Shown here: piece after piece, positions 51,085 through 61,200 of the stretch
Layout of the letters: the number at the start of each line of letters is the position of its first letter
Numbering within the stretch: the first letter of the stretch is position 1
NCBI GenBank assembly: GCA_020853395.1
Contig: JADYYY010000017.1
Span: 1-64,000, forward strand
Direction of reading: 5' to 3'
From: Acidobacteriota bacterium
GTDB taxonomy: Bacteria; Acidobacteriota; Vicinamibacteria; Vicinamibacterales; SCN-69-37
DNA: 64,000 nt
Translations under genes and position numbers: made by a program
The notes under the pieces: model-generated
What the model was told of the DNA's origin: nothing
Seen by the model: the letters and a program-made list of their open reading frames with translations, nothing else
Databases searched by the model: none

Positions 51085-53010
51085 ATGAAGCGGCTGCTCG
51101 CGGTGCTCATCCTGACCATGCTGTCCACGCCGGTGCTCCGCGCCGAGAACGCGACGCGCGCCGGCCGGTTCGTCGTCGAGCCGCCGACGCTGATCTGCCT
51201 CGGATTCGAGTGGGACATCGAGGGCGACGACAACCGAAACGCCACGGTCGAGGTCGCATACCGCGCCGCCGGAGCGGCGGCGTGGAAGGAGGCGATGCCG
51301 CTCTTGCGCATGGGCGGCGAGAAGATCTTCCGCGCGCCCTACACGGTGCCGCCGCGCTTCGCGGGGAGCATCATCGATCTCGAGCCCGACACCGAGTACG
51401 AGGTGAGGCTCACGATGAAGGACCCGGACGGGATCAGCGGCGACGCCGTTCAGGTCACGAAGGTGCGGACACGCGGCGAACCCAGAGCCGCGGCCGGAGG
51501 GCGTGTGCTGCACGTCTACCCGCAAGGCTGGAAAGGGCCGAAGCAGGAGCCCGCCTACACCGGCCTGATGGCCGCCTATGCCGGCGCCGGCACCGGCGAC
51601 TGGAACGTCGTCTACCAGAAGAAAGTCGAGCCCGGAGACGTGATCCTCATGCACGCCGGCCTGTACAAGGGCGACCGGCACAACTACGTCGATCCGTTCA
51701 GCACGACGTTCGACGGCACCTACCTGCTGACGGCGAAGGGCACGCCGGAGAAGCCGATCGTCATCAAGGCCGCCGGCGACGGCGAGGTCATCATCGACGG
51801 CGACGGGGCGTTCCGCCTCTTCGACGTGATGGGCTCGGCCTACAACATCTTCGACGGCCTGACGATCCGGAACGCCGAGGTGGCGTTCTGGGCCGGCGTC
51901 AAGGACGTGGCTGGCGCCGAGGGCCTGACCGTCCGGAACTGCCGGATCGAGAACGTGGGCATCGGGGTGAACACGCAGTTCGCCGGGTCGAAGAACTTCT
52001 ACATCGCCGACAACATCTTCCTCGGCCGCGACGATCGGCATCGCGTGCTCGGCTGGGCGAATCCCGGCGCGTACGGCGCGCACCCCATCAACAGCTACTA
52101 CGCGGTGAAGGTCTACGGGCAGGGCCACGTCATCGCGCACAACGCGGTCGCGTTCTTCCACGACGGCATCAGCGTCTGCACGCACGGCCAGCCCGACGCA
52201 GCGCGCAGCGACTGGGCGGTGGCGATCGACATCTACAACAACGACATCCACGTCACCGGCGACGACTTCATCGAGGCAGACGGCGGCGTGCACAACATCC
52301 GGGTGCTGCGCAACCGCGGCGTGAACGCCGCGCACACGGGGCTCAGCGCGCAGCCGATCTTCGGCGGCCCGGCGTACTACATCCGCAACGTCGTGTACAA
52401 CACGCCGGTGGCGCTCAAGTTCAACAACCCGGCGGGCGTCTACGTGCTGCAGAACACCATCATCGCGGAGCACCGCACCAACCAGCAGGTCTCGAACGCT
52501 CGCTTCCTGAACAACCTGTTCCTCGGCACCGACGCGCCGCGCGTCGGCATCGCGTCGATCGGCGGCCCGACGGCCTACTCGCTCTACGATCACAACGGCT
52601 ATCGGCCGAACCGTGGCGTGGACACCCAGTACGCCTGGCTCGGGCCGCGCCCGGGACTCACGGTGGATTACGAGCGGCCGGCCGCGCAGGCGCCGCGATT
52701 CCGGACGCTCGCCGAGCTCGCACGCGCCAGCGGCCAGGAAACGCACTCGATCGAGTTGGACTACGACGTGTTCGAGAACCTGGCGCCGCCGGTGCCGCCC
52801 GACTCGTCGAAGCCGGGGACGCCCTACGAGGCCGTCAATCTGAACTTCGGATTGAAGCCGGCGAGCAAGGCCGTGGACGCGGGCGTGCGGATCCCCAACG
52901 TGAACGACGGCTTCTCGGGAAAGGCGCCGGACCTCGGCGCGTACGAAGTCGGGCAGCCGGCCCCCGTCTACGGCCCGAGGACGCTCACGTCGCAGCCGTT
53001 CTACCGGTAG
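51085..53010 (+). CDS. Secreted right-handed parallel beta-helix protein
   Basis: A 641-residue exported protein. A signal peptide (~1-20) precedes a fibronectin-III-like domain (~25-130, with DLEPDTEYEVRLTMKDPDG), then right-handed beta-helix coils (YNIFDGLTIRNAEVAFW, GLTVRNCRIENVGIGVN, IYNNDIHVTGDDFIEADGG, FLNNLFLGTD). Such proteins are often polysaccharide lyases or hydrolases, but no catalytic set is evident. GGAGG precedes the ATG at 51085. Confidence 0.87.
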   Translation: MKRLLAVLILTMLSTPVLRAENATRAGRFVVEPPTLICLGFEWDIEGDDNRNATVEVAYRAAGAAAWKEAMPLLRMGGEKIFRAPYTVPPRFAGSIIDLEPDTEYEVRLTMKDPDGISGDAVQVTKVRTRGEPRAAAGGRVLHVYPQGWKGPKQEPAYTGLMAAYAGAGTGDWNVVYQKKVEPGDVILMHAGLYKGDRHNYVDPFSTTFDGTYLLTAKGTPEKPIVIKAAGDGEVIIDGDGAFRLFDVMGSAYNIFDGLTIRNAEVAFWAGVKDVAGAEGLTVRNCRIENVGIGVNTQFAGSKNFYIADNIFLGRDDRHRVLGWANPGAYGAHPINSYYAVKVYGQGHVIAHNAVAFFHDGISVCTHGQPDAARSDWAVAIDIYNNDIHVTGDDFIEADGGVHNIRVLRNRGVNAAHTGLSAQPIFGGPAYYIRNVVYNTPVALKFNNPAGVYVLQNTIIAEHRTNQQVSNARFLNNLFLGTDAPRVGIASIGGPTAYSLYDHNGYRPNRGVDTQYAWLGPRPGLTVDYERPAAQAPRFRTLAELARASGQETHSIELDYDVFENLAPPVPPDSSKPGTPYEAVNLNFGLKPASKAVDAGVRIPNVNDGFSGKAPDLGAYEVGQPAPVYGPRTLTSQPFYR

Positions 53011-53016
53011 CTTCGA

Positions 53017-53679
53017 TCACTCGAGCCGCGAGGGCCGCGGCTGCGCGCCCCGTTCGGCGAGCAGCCCGGTCATCAGGACGATCTCGCCGCGTTGTCCGGC
53101 ATCGATCGCTCTTGCGATCGCTGTGACCTCAGGCCTTGCCGGCCGCGACAGCAACGCGCGCGCCATCAGCACGCCGCCCTCGTGATGCCGGATCATGAGC
53201 TGCAGGAACAGGATCTCCGCCTCGCGCCCGGCCGCGTCCCTCAACAGCCCGAGCTCGGCGTCCGTCGCCATGCCGGGCATCGACGATGCGGACGACGCCG
53301 GCTCGGCGCCCATCGCGCGGTGACCTGCGTGCGCCGGCATCCACTGCATGCGCGGTCCGGCCGATGCTTGCGACAGCCCCCACTGCTGCAGCCAGCCCAT
53401 GAACATGCCGCGCTGCGCCGATTGCGTGACGATGATGTCGTACGCGAGCGCGCGCAGCCGCTCGTCCGTCGACGCGTCGCGGACGACGAAGGCCATCTCG
53501 ACCGCTTGCGCGTGGTGGGTCGCCATGTCGCGGGCGAAGCCCGCTTCCTGGGAGCGCTCCGACGGCGGGCCGCCGCTCCAGAGCGTCAGCAGCACCCAGA
53601 CCAGACCGAGGAGCGCGGCGGCGGCACCGGTCATCAGCCAGCGGCGCATGACGGAGCGGCCGGGCGCGGGCGTCGTCAC
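53017..53679 (-). CDS. DUF305 membrane-anchored protein
   Basis: A 220-residue protein. A membrane helix (~14-34) is followed by a helical ferritin-like DUF305 domain with two HH pairs: ATHHAQAVEMA near 55 and MIRHHEGGVLMA near 175. A Met/His-rich spacer (MQWMPAHAGHRAM) lies between. The family is linked to metal, often copper, handling. The GTG start at 53679 is chosen because TACTAT lies exactly 7 nt before it; an in-frame ATG at 53649 is the alternative. It is divergent from the DUF3105 gene. Confidence 0.85.
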   Translation of the reverse strand: MTTPAPGRSVMRRWLMTGAAAALLGLVWVLLTLWSGGPPSERSQEAGFARDMATHHAQAVEMAFVVRDASTDERLRALAYDIIVTQSAQRGMFMGWLQQWGLSQASAGPRMQWMPAHAGHRAMGAEPASSASSMPGMATDAELGLLRDAAGREAEILFLQLMIRHHEGGVLMARALLSRPARPEVTAIARAIDAGQRGEIVLMTGLLAERGAQPRPSRLE

Positions 53680-53756
53680 GGACGCTATAGTAGCTGCTCG
53701 CCAAGGCGCCGGAACCGCCGGGCGTGCAGGCGAGCGTGAAGGGGAACGAAGAGCCG

Positions 53757-54398
53757 ATGGCAAGAGAACGCGCGCGCGCACGACGAGAACAGGCCGCACA
53801 GACCCGCACGGAACACAAGAAAGCCCTCCGCCGCCGCACCCTGATCCGGCGCGCCGCGCTCGGCGCGCTTCTGACCGTCGTCGCGACCTCGATCGGATTC
53901 TGCACGTTCAGGGAGCACCAGCTCTCCAGCGCACTGACGACCGCCACGTATCCTGGCGGCCAACACCTCGCCGGCCGGATCACGTATCGCGAGCGCCCGC
54001 CGCTCGGCGGCACCCACAACGTCGTCTGGCAGAACTGCGGAACGTACGACGTGCCGATCCACGACGAGCACGCGGTGCACGCGCTCGAACACGGCGCCGT
54101 GTGGATCACCTACCGGCCCGATCTGCCCGCCGACGACGTGCTGCGCCTGAAGACGATCGCCGCCGACGACTACATGCTGCTCAGCCCGTACCCCGGACTG
54201 GAAGCGCCGGTCGTGGCGAGCGCCTGGAACCACCAGATCGTGCTCGAAGGCGCCGGCGATTCGCGGCTTCCGCAGTTCATCGCGAGATTCAAGAACAACC
54301 CCAGCTCGACGCCGGAGTTCGGCGCCCCGTGCACCGGCGGCACGTTCGCGACAGCCGAAGCCGACTCGCTGCAGACGGCCGGCGGCATGGTGCGGTGA
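53757..54398 (+). CDS. DUF3105 membrane-anchored protein
   Basis: A 213-residue protein. A strongly basic N-terminus (residues 1-33) leads into a membrane helix (~34-52) and then the DUF3105 domain with WQNCGTYDVPIHDEHAVHALEHG and GAPCTGGTFA. Histidines and the two Cys (one in each motif) could bind metal or pair; function is unknown. The start MARERA (53757) follows GAAGAG. The pairing with DUF305 is seen in other genomes, to my recollection. Confidence 0.85.
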   Translation: MARERARARREQAAQTRTEHKKALRRRTLIRRAALGALLTVVATSIGFCTFREHQLSSALTTATYPGGQHLAGRITYRERPPLGGTHNVVWQNCGTYDVPIHDEHAVHALEHGAVWITYRPDLPADDVLRLKTIAADDYMLLSPYPGLEAPVVASAWNHQIVLEGAGDSRLPQFIARFKNNPSSTPEFGAPCTGGTFATAEADSLQTAGGMVR

Positions 54399-54442
54399 CC
54401 GACGGACCCACTCACGATCCCATCAGATCGGTGCCGGAAGGG

Positions 54443-55762
54443 CTATGACTGACGCTGGCGGCGGTAGAACGGGATGCCGACGAGCAGCAGTCCCAGCCCC
54501 ATGAGCGAACTCGCCGGCGCCTCGACGAGCGTGTTCAGCACGAACACCGACGACACGAGGACGAACACGATCACCGTGAACGGGTAGCCGACGACGCGAT
54601 AGGGCCGCTCCCACTCGGGGTGCCGCCGCCGCAGCACGATCACCGACAGCACGACCATCGTGAAGAAGATCCAGTTCGCGAACCCCGACATCGTGATGAG
54701 GTGCTCGTACCCGCCGGTGAGCGTCAGCACGCCCGCCCAGATCGACAGCGCCCAGATGGCGTTCGCGGGCGTCTGGAACCGCGGGTGCACGTCGGCCAGG
54801 GCCGGGAAGAACACGCCGTCGCGGGCCATCGCGTAGAACACGCGCGGCCCCGCCAGCACGTTGGCGGAGATGGCGCCGAACGTCGAGCAGACGATGGCGA
54901 GCGTGATGATCGTGGCGCCGGCGGGCCCGACCATCGCCGACATCGCGTCGGCCGCGACGCGCTGCGACCCGGCGATGCGCGCCGGCCCCAGCACGAAGTA
55001 GTACGCGAGGTTGGCGCTCACGTACACGGCGATGACGATCAGCACGCCGAGCACGATGCTGCGCGGCACGTTCCTCTGCGGGTCCCGGATCTCGCCGGCG
55101 ACGAAGCTGACGAACTGCCAGCCGTCGTAGGCGAAGAGCGTGGAAACCATGGCCAGCCCGACGGCCGAGAGCAGCCCAATCGATACGGCCGGCGGAAACA
55201 GCGGCTGCAGGTTCGCCGCGCTGCCTTGTCCGGTGACGATCGCGAGGCCGATCAGCAGCACGAGCCCTGAGACCTTGAGGATCGTGAACAGGTTCTGCAC
55301 GCCCGCACCCTGCTTGACGCCGCGGGTGTTGATGAAGCCGAGCGCCACGAGCAGGACGAGGCCGAGCACTTTCTCGGCCCAGAGCGTCAGCGGAATGAAG
55401 AGCTTCAGGTAGAGCAGGAAGGCGCTCGTCAGCGCCGCGACCGAGCTCGGGATCGCGACGAGCATGATCGTCCAGCCGTACAGGTACGCCCAGAACGGCC
55501 CGTAGGCCTCGCGCATGTAGACGTACAGCCCGCCCGAGTGCGGCAGCATCGTGCCGAGCTCGGCGAGCGTGAGCGCCCCGCACAGCACGAGCAGCCCGGA
55601 GAAGACCCAGATGGCGATCACCATGCCGGGCTCCGGCACGCGCTGGGCGATCAGGCTGGGCACGACGAAGATGCCGGACCCGATGACCGAGCCCACGAGC
55701 AGCGCGGCACCGTCGAAGAAGCTCAGCTTGCGAGGCAGATCCGGCGCGCCGGGCGGGGTCAC
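54443..55762 (-). CDS. APC-family amino-acid permease
   Basis: A 439-residue transporter with 12 helices. The first helix has the unwound GSVIGSGIFVVPS motif that binds the amino-acid backbone, FAYDGWQFVSFVAGEIRDPQRNVPRSI is helix 6 and the following loop, and LAGPRVFYAMARDGVFF is the helix 8-9 region. It resembles LAT-like permeases. The GTG start at 55762 is 7 nt after TACGCT without a Shine-Dalgarno. It lies next to gamma-glutamyltransferase, so uptake of released amino acids is a reasonable guess. Confidence 0.9.
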   Translation of the reverse strand: MTPPGAPDLPRKLSFFDGAALLVGSVIGSGIFVVPSLIAQRVPEPGMVIAIWVFSGLLVLCGALTLAELGTMLPHSGGLYVYMREAYGPFWAYLYGWTIMLVAIPSSVAALTSAFLLYLKLFIPLTLWAEKVLGLVLLVALGFINTRGVKQGAGVQNLFTILKVSGLVLLIGLAIVTGQGSAANLQPLFPPAVSIGLLSAVGLAMVSTLFAYDGWQFVSFVAGEIRDPQRNVPRSIVLGVLIVIAVYVSANLAYYFVLGPARIAGSQRVAADAMSAMVGPAGATIITLAIVCSTFGAISANVLAGPRVFYAMARDGVFFPALADVHPRFQTPANAIWALSIWAGVLTLTGGYEHLITMSGFANWIFFTMVVLSVIVLRRRHPEWERPYRVVGYPFTVIVFVLVSSVFVLNTLVEAPASSLMGLGLLLVGIPFYRRQRQS

Positions 55763-55801
55763 GCGGCGGAGCGTACCACACGGACCGGCGGCGCCGGCCG
55801 A

Positions 55802-57553
55802 TCAGTAGCCGATCGCGAGCCCGTCCTTGCGGATGTCGGACGCGCCAGACAGCGCGCCCGTCTGCGGGTCGATCACGATGGCCTGGCCGCCGCCCATGAA
55901 CGTGCGGTGCTCCACGCCCTCCGGCGGCAGCACGCGCTGGTGGCCGCGCGCGACGAGCCCCTGAATCACTGCGTCGCCGAGCTCCGGCTCCATCATCACG
56001 CCCTTGCCGCTGATGTAGCGGACGCGCGGCGCGTCGATCGCCTGCTGCAGGTTGAGCCCGCGCTCGACCAGGTTCAGGAGCACCTGCACGTGCCCTTGCG
56101 TCTGGATGTCACCGCCCATCACGCCGTACGACATGAAGAGCTTGCCGTCCTTGAAGACCATCGCGGGCACGAGCGTGTGGAACGGCCGTTTGCCGGGCGC
56201 GTACAGGTTCGGATGATTCGCCTCGAGCGTGAAGCCCGTGCCGCGGTTGTGCAGCATGATGCCGGTATCGCCCGCCACGATCCCCGAGCCGAACGCGTTG
56301 AACAGGCTGTTGATGAACGACACCGCGTTGCGGTCCTTGTCCACGATCGTGAAGTAGGTCGTATCCGCGCCCAGGTTGAACTGGCCGGGGGCCGGCACGT
56401 CGATCGCCTTCTCGGGGTCGATGAGCTTCCGGCGCTCGGCTGCGTACGGCTTGGCGATCAGCTCGGCCACCGGGAGCTTCGCGAACGCGGGATCGGCGAT
56501 CCACCGGTTGCGATCGGCGAACGCGATCTTGGTCGCCTCGATCAGCGTGTGGTAGTAGCGCACCGGATCGCCCTTCATCGCCTGGAGATCGATGCCTTCC
56601 AGGATGTTGGCGAGGATGAGCCCCGTGAGCCCCTGGTTGTTCGGCGGCAGCTCGTACAGCGTGTAGCCCTTGTAGGTCGTCGAGATCGGCTGGACCCACT
56701 CGGCGGACTTCGCCTGGGCGGCGAAATCCTCCATCGAAAGATAGCCGCCGTGCTGCTGGACGTAGTCGACGATCGCCTTCGCGATCGGTCCTTTGTAGAA
56801 GGCGTCGCGGCCTCCGGCCGCGAGCGTCCGCAACGTGCGCGCGAGGTTTTTCTGGACGAAGATCGTGCCGGCGACCGGCGGCTGCCCGTTCAGCAGATAG
56901 GTCGACGCCGCCGCCTCGGTCTCCTGGAGCTTGCCGACCTCGGGAATCCAGTCGGCGGCGATCTTCTCGGCGACCGGGAAGCCCTGCTCGGCGTAGCCGA
57001 TCGCCGGCGCCAACAGCTCGGGCAGCCGCTTCGTCCCGTATTTCTCGAGCAGCGTGATCCAGCCGTCCACGGCGCCTGGCGTCGTGATCACCTCCATGCC
57101 CTTGAGCGGCATGGCGGTCATGTTCTTCTCGCGGAAGTGATCGAGCGTGAGCGCGCGCGGCGCCCGGCCGCTCGAGTTGAGCGCCTCGAGCTTCTGGGTC
57201 TTCGCCCAGTAGACCATCGCGAACGCGTCGCCGCCGACGCCCGTCATGCTCGGCTCGGTCACGTTGAGCATGGCCGCCACGGCGATCGCGGCGTCGACGG
57301 CATTGCCGCCGTGCTCGAGGATCTCGAGGCCGACCTGCGAGGCGAGCGGCTGGCTGGTCGCGACCATGCCGTGCGTCGAGCGCACGACCGCGCGGTGCAT
57401 CGGCACGCCGCTGAACCAGCCCCCGGCCTCCGCGCCACGCGCGGGCGCCGAGCCCGCCACCGGGGCCGGCTCGGGCCGGCCGCATCGCGCCGCACCGACG
57501 CCCATCGCCGTCACCATCATCACGAGGAGCCAGAGACGAGAGGAGATGCGCAT
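55802..57553 (-). CDS. ggt: Gamma-glutamyltransferase
   Basis: A 583-residue exported Ntn-hydrolase precursor. A signal peptide (~1-22) precedes the large-subunit part, with GGNAVDAAIAVAAMLNVTEP and the SMTGVGGDAF motif. Autocleavage is expected before Thr398 in GADTTYFTIVD, making it the N-terminal nucleophile of the small subunit; GSGIVAGDTGIMLHNRG follows. It cleaves or transfers the gamma-glutamyl bond of glutathione and related peptides in the periplasm. The start at 57553 is supported by the signal peptide; the frame to 58141 is rejected. It lies upstream of the amino-acid permease on the same strand. Confidence 0.93.
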   Translation of the reverse strand: MRISSRLWLLVMMVTAMGVGAARCGRPEPAPVAGSAPARGAEAGGWFSGVPMHRAVVRSTHGMVATSQPLASQVGLEILEHGGNAVDAAIAVAAMLNVTEPSMTGVGGDAFAMVYWAKTQKLEALNSSGRAPRALTLDHFREKNMTAMPLKGMEVITTPGAVDGWITLLEKYGTKRLPELLAPAIGYAEQGFPVAEKIAADWIPEVGKLQETEAAASTYLLNGQPPVAGTIFVQKNLARTLRTLAAGGRDAFYKGPIAKAIVDYVQQHGGYLSMEDFAAQAKSAEWVQPISTTYKGYTLYELPPNNQGLTGLILANILEGIDLQAMKGDPVRYYHTLIEATKIAFADRNRWIADPAFAKLPVAELIAKPYAAERRKLIDPEKAIDVPAPGQFNLGADTTYFTIVDKDRNAVSFINSLFNAFGSGIVAGDTGIMLHNRGTGFTLEANHPNLYAPGKRPFHTLVPAMVFKDGKLFMSYGVMGGDIQTQGHVQVLLNLVERGLNLQQAIDAPRVRYISGKGVMMEPELGDAVIQGLVARGHQRVLPPEGVEHRTFMGGGQAIVIDPQTGALSGASDIRKDGLAIGY

Positions 57554-57706
57554 GGCGCCTATTCTCGTCTGCTTTCTCGGTACGACCAAGAGCCGGCTCG
57601 AAGAGCAGGCCGCACGAGACGCCGACTTGCCAAGCCGGCCACGATCGCCCATCCTAGCCGTCACTCGACGCACGCGGGTGCGACGGGTTCCATTCAGGAG
57701 GCATCC

Positions 57707-58150
57707 ATGTCGATTCGACAGGCGATCGGGGCCGCGGGGATCGTGCTCGCGTTCGGAGCTGGGTTCACCGCGCGCGGCATCATCGGAGACGCCGCGCCCA
57801 CGGTGCAGGCTCAGGGCAATCACGTCTGGGAGCTGCGCACCTACACGGCCGCACCCGGCAAGTGGGAGAACATCAACGCGCGATTCCGGAACCACACGCT
57901 GCGCCTCTTCGCCAAGCACGGCCAGTCCGGCGTCGCGTACCTGACGCCGACCGAAGGGTCGCTCAAAGGCAACACGCTGATCTACGTGCTGCAGCACGAC
58001 AGCCGCGCGGCAGCCGACAAGTTCTGGGCGGCGTTCCAGGCCGATCCGGAATGGGTCAAGGCGAAGGCCGAGTCCGAGGCGAACGGCCCGATCACGTCGA
58101 AGGTCGAGCGCCTGTGGCTCGAGCCGACGGACTACTCGCAAGTCAAGTAA
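57707..58150 (+). CDS. Exported NIPSNAP-family protein
   Basis: A 147-residue protein. The N-terminal ~35 residues form a signal or anchor (AAGIVLAFGAGFTARG). The rest is a ferredoxin-like dimeric alpha-beta barrel of the NIPSNAP family (HVWELRTYTAAPGKWENI, LIYVLQHDSRAAADKFWAAF). AGGAGG lies 6 nt before the ATG. Function of secreted members is unknown. Its stop is followed by a large inverted repeat shared with the convergent gene. Confidence 0.87.
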   Translation: MSIRQAIGAAGIVLAFGAGFTARGIIGDAAPTVQAQGNHVWELRTYTAAPGKWENINARFRNHTLRLFAKHGQSGVAYLTPTEGSLKGNTLIYVLQHDSRAAADKFWAAFQADPEWVKAKAESEANGPITSKVERLWLEPTDYSQVK

Positions 58151-58231
58151 GGCTGACGGCTCGAGGCTTACGACTTAGAGAGAGCGGCTTACGGCTGAGC
58201 GCCGTAAGCCGCAAGCCCTGAGCCGTCAGCC
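58151..58231. terminator. Nested inverted repeat, probable bidirectional terminator
   Basis: An inner perfect 12-bp stem (GCGGCTTACGGC 58184-58195 and GCCGTAAGCCGC 58201-58212, 5-nt loop) lies within an outer perfect 12-bp stem (GGCTGACGGCTC 58151-58162 and GAGCCGTCAGCC 58220-58231). It fills the gap between two convergent genes, so it would work for both strands. The arms are made of GGCTTAC/GGCTGAC heptamer-like words. Confidence 0.75.
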
Positions 58232-58238
58232 GCCCTTC

Positions 58239-61200
58239 TCACTTCATCGAGTTCAGGAACTCCAGCAGGTCCGCGATCTGCTGATGCGACAGGCCGCTCA
58301 GCAGGCCTTCAGGCATCGGCGAGATGCGCACGGCCTGGCGGGACGCGATGTCGGCCGCGCGCAGTTGGCGCGGCGCCTCGGCACCGACCTGCAGCGACAC
58401 CGTGTCCGCCGTCTCGCCCTTGACGATGCCGGTGAGCTGCTCGCCGTTCTTCAGCGTGATGGTCACCGTCTGGTACTCGACGCCGATGGCATCGCTCGGA
58501 TTGATGATGCTGTCGAGCATCGCCTGCTTGCCGTACTTCGACCCGATGTGCGACAGGTCCGGCCCGATCTTCTCCGGACCGCTACCGAGGTTGTGGCACG
58601 CGGCGCAGCCGGCTTCGTTCTCGTACACTTTGCGCCCTTCGGCCGGCCGGCCGGCATAGCTCAGGTCGAGCTCGAACGCGGTCGGCACGACGCCGGACGC
58701 CGGCAGCGGAATCACCTTGGCCGCCCGCTGCCGCACCGCCACGTACGCGGGATCGCTCGGCATGGTCGTCCGCGCGGTGCGCAACTGCGCGGGGCCGAGC
58801 GCCCGGCCGCTCGCCGGCGGCGGCGTGGCGTAGTTGGTCAGGTTGCGCGCGAGCGCCGTCAGCTCGGTCGGCAGCTTTCCGGCTTCCGCGAGGTCGAGGA
58901 TCGCGTTCAGGCCCGGCACCGTCTTGGCCAGCAGCCGCAACGCTTCGGTGCGGACCTCGTTCGGCGCGTCGCTCTGGATGAGCTGCTGCGCCCAGCTCAC
59001 TTCGGCCGCGGCGTTGAGCGTGCTGATCACGCGAATGGCGGCCGAACGGACCGGCGCCGGGCCGCTGTCGGCCAGGCTCTTCAGGTCCGCGACGTACTTC
59101 GGATCCTTCGTGCCGGCGATCGCTTCGACGGCCGCCGCGCGCGCGGGCGCCGCCGCGTCGGACTTGGCGAGCGCCATCAGATCCGGCAGGAACTGCTGAT
59201 CGAGCGCCGGATCGGCGAGCGTCACCGCCGTGGCCTGAGCGCCCGGCAGCGTGAGGCCCTTGCGCACGACCGACGCGAAGGCCGGCGCTTTGCGCGCGTC
59301 CATCCACCAACTGAACAGTTGATGGCTGTAGGCCGCGAACGCGCGCTCGGCCAGCGGCGCCGGCGAGTTCGCCGCGACGATGAACGACTCGATGGCGCGA
59401 GCCGCCTCCGGCCACTGCATCTGGCCGAGCGTGTCGATGGCGGCCTGCCGATCGGCCACCGGCGCGGACGTGCTGTTCATCGTGGCGATCAGGTCCGGCA
59501 CCGCGGTCTTCGGACGCATGCCCCAGACGAGCTGGCCGAACTGCGCGGCCGTCTTGCCGGGGTACTGCTGCGTGAGCCGCGCGTACAGCGCATCCTCGCG
59601 GCCACGGGCGGCGATGTTGAACGCTTCGAGATACCAGCGATCCGTGCCGTCGAACTGTCCGGCCAGCTCGACCATCGCGTCGAGCCACTCCTTGGACGGC
59701 GTGACCTGCTCCGGATAGGCGTACGGCGGCAGCATCAACGAGGGGCTCGCGTCGCGCAGCATCAACGCCACCTCGCGGCGCACGGCCGGCGACGGATCGC
59801 GCAGCACCGGCTTCGAGAACGCGAGCATGTCGGCACCGTTGGCGTGCGCGACACGCAGCGCGAGGACGCGGAAGCGCGGCTCGCGATGGCTCAACGCCTC
59901 CTTCAGCGCGCCGTTTCCAGCCGGGCCGAGCGAGCCGAGCAGCCACAGCGCCCGCGCCTTCACGACCGGATCGTTCTGTTTCCACAGGCTCTGCAGGAGC
60001 GACACCGCTCCCTGCCCCTGCGACTTGATCGCCTGATAGGCGAGGTAGAAACGTGACTGGTTCGGCGAGCTGAACGCTTCGCGCAACCCGGCCGGCGTCG
60101 AGAGGTTCAGCGCCGGCACCGCCGGCTTGTTGCCCGTCGGCGCGAGCCGGTAGACGCGCCCCATCTTGCCCTCGGGGTCGCCCATCTGGTGACCGCCGAC
60201 GCCCGGGTCGTACCAGTCCGCGACGAACACCGCGCCGTCGGGCGCCACGGCGACGTCGGACGGGCGCATCCACGTGTCGTCGCCGCCGGTCAGCACTTCC
60301 TCGACGCCGGCGACGAAGCCCGCGCCCACGACGTCCGTCGGGTACATCGCGAGACGCCGCGGTCCGGCATCGGCATGGAAGAGCTGATGCCGGTACTTCG
60401 ACGGCAGCAGCGTCCCCTCGTACACGAGCAGCCCGCACGGCGACCCGGCGCCGATCCGGTAGACATTGGGCGCCACACCAGGCAGCTCCTGGTGCCAGTG
60501 CGTGCTCCGATCTTCGGTCCAGGTGCGGTTCAGCGGCCCGCGGAAGCCGTAGTTGCCGCCTTCCATGTTGTACATGAGCCGCGTCTGCGCGTTCCCGTCA
60601 TCGTCGTTGTCGGTCTGCCAGACGTTGCCGAACGAGTCGACGGCCACCTCGTACGGATTTCGGAAGTTCTGGCCGAGCACCTCGAGGTTCGTGCCGTCGG
60701 GGTTCATCCGCATCACGACGCCTTCGTAGTAGCCGGGGGTCGGACGCGTGTTGGCGCCGGTGCCCTGCGTCTGGACGTGCCGGCCCGATCGGTCGGTGAC
60801 GTCCATGCCGGTGTTGCCCTGGTTGAAGTAGTACTTGCCGTCGGGACCGAAGACGACCGCGTGCAGGCCGTGGTCGTGGTCGATGCCGGCGAACCCGGTC
60901 AGCAGCACTTCCTTGCTCAGGATCTTGTCGTCCTTGTCCTTCGTGTAGACGATGATATCGGGAGACTGCGAGACGTAGACCTTGTCGCCCAGCACCGCGA
61001 TGCCGAGGGGCACGCGGATGTCGGGGCTCTGATCGAACACCTTCGCGTTGTCGGCCGTGCCGTCCTGGTTCGTGTCCTCGAGGATCACGATGCGGTCGCC
61101 CTCGGGGCGCAGGTCCGGAAGATTGCGCGCCTTGCGGCGGTAGTTCTGGCCTTCGAGGACCCAGACGCGACCGCGTTCGTCGATCGTCATGTCGGTCGGG

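Noticed and set aside
57554..58141. Extending ggt to the distal start of its frame.
   Set aside because: It would run through the NIPSNAP gene on the other strand and hide the signal peptide. MRISSRLW at 57553 gives a normal precursor.
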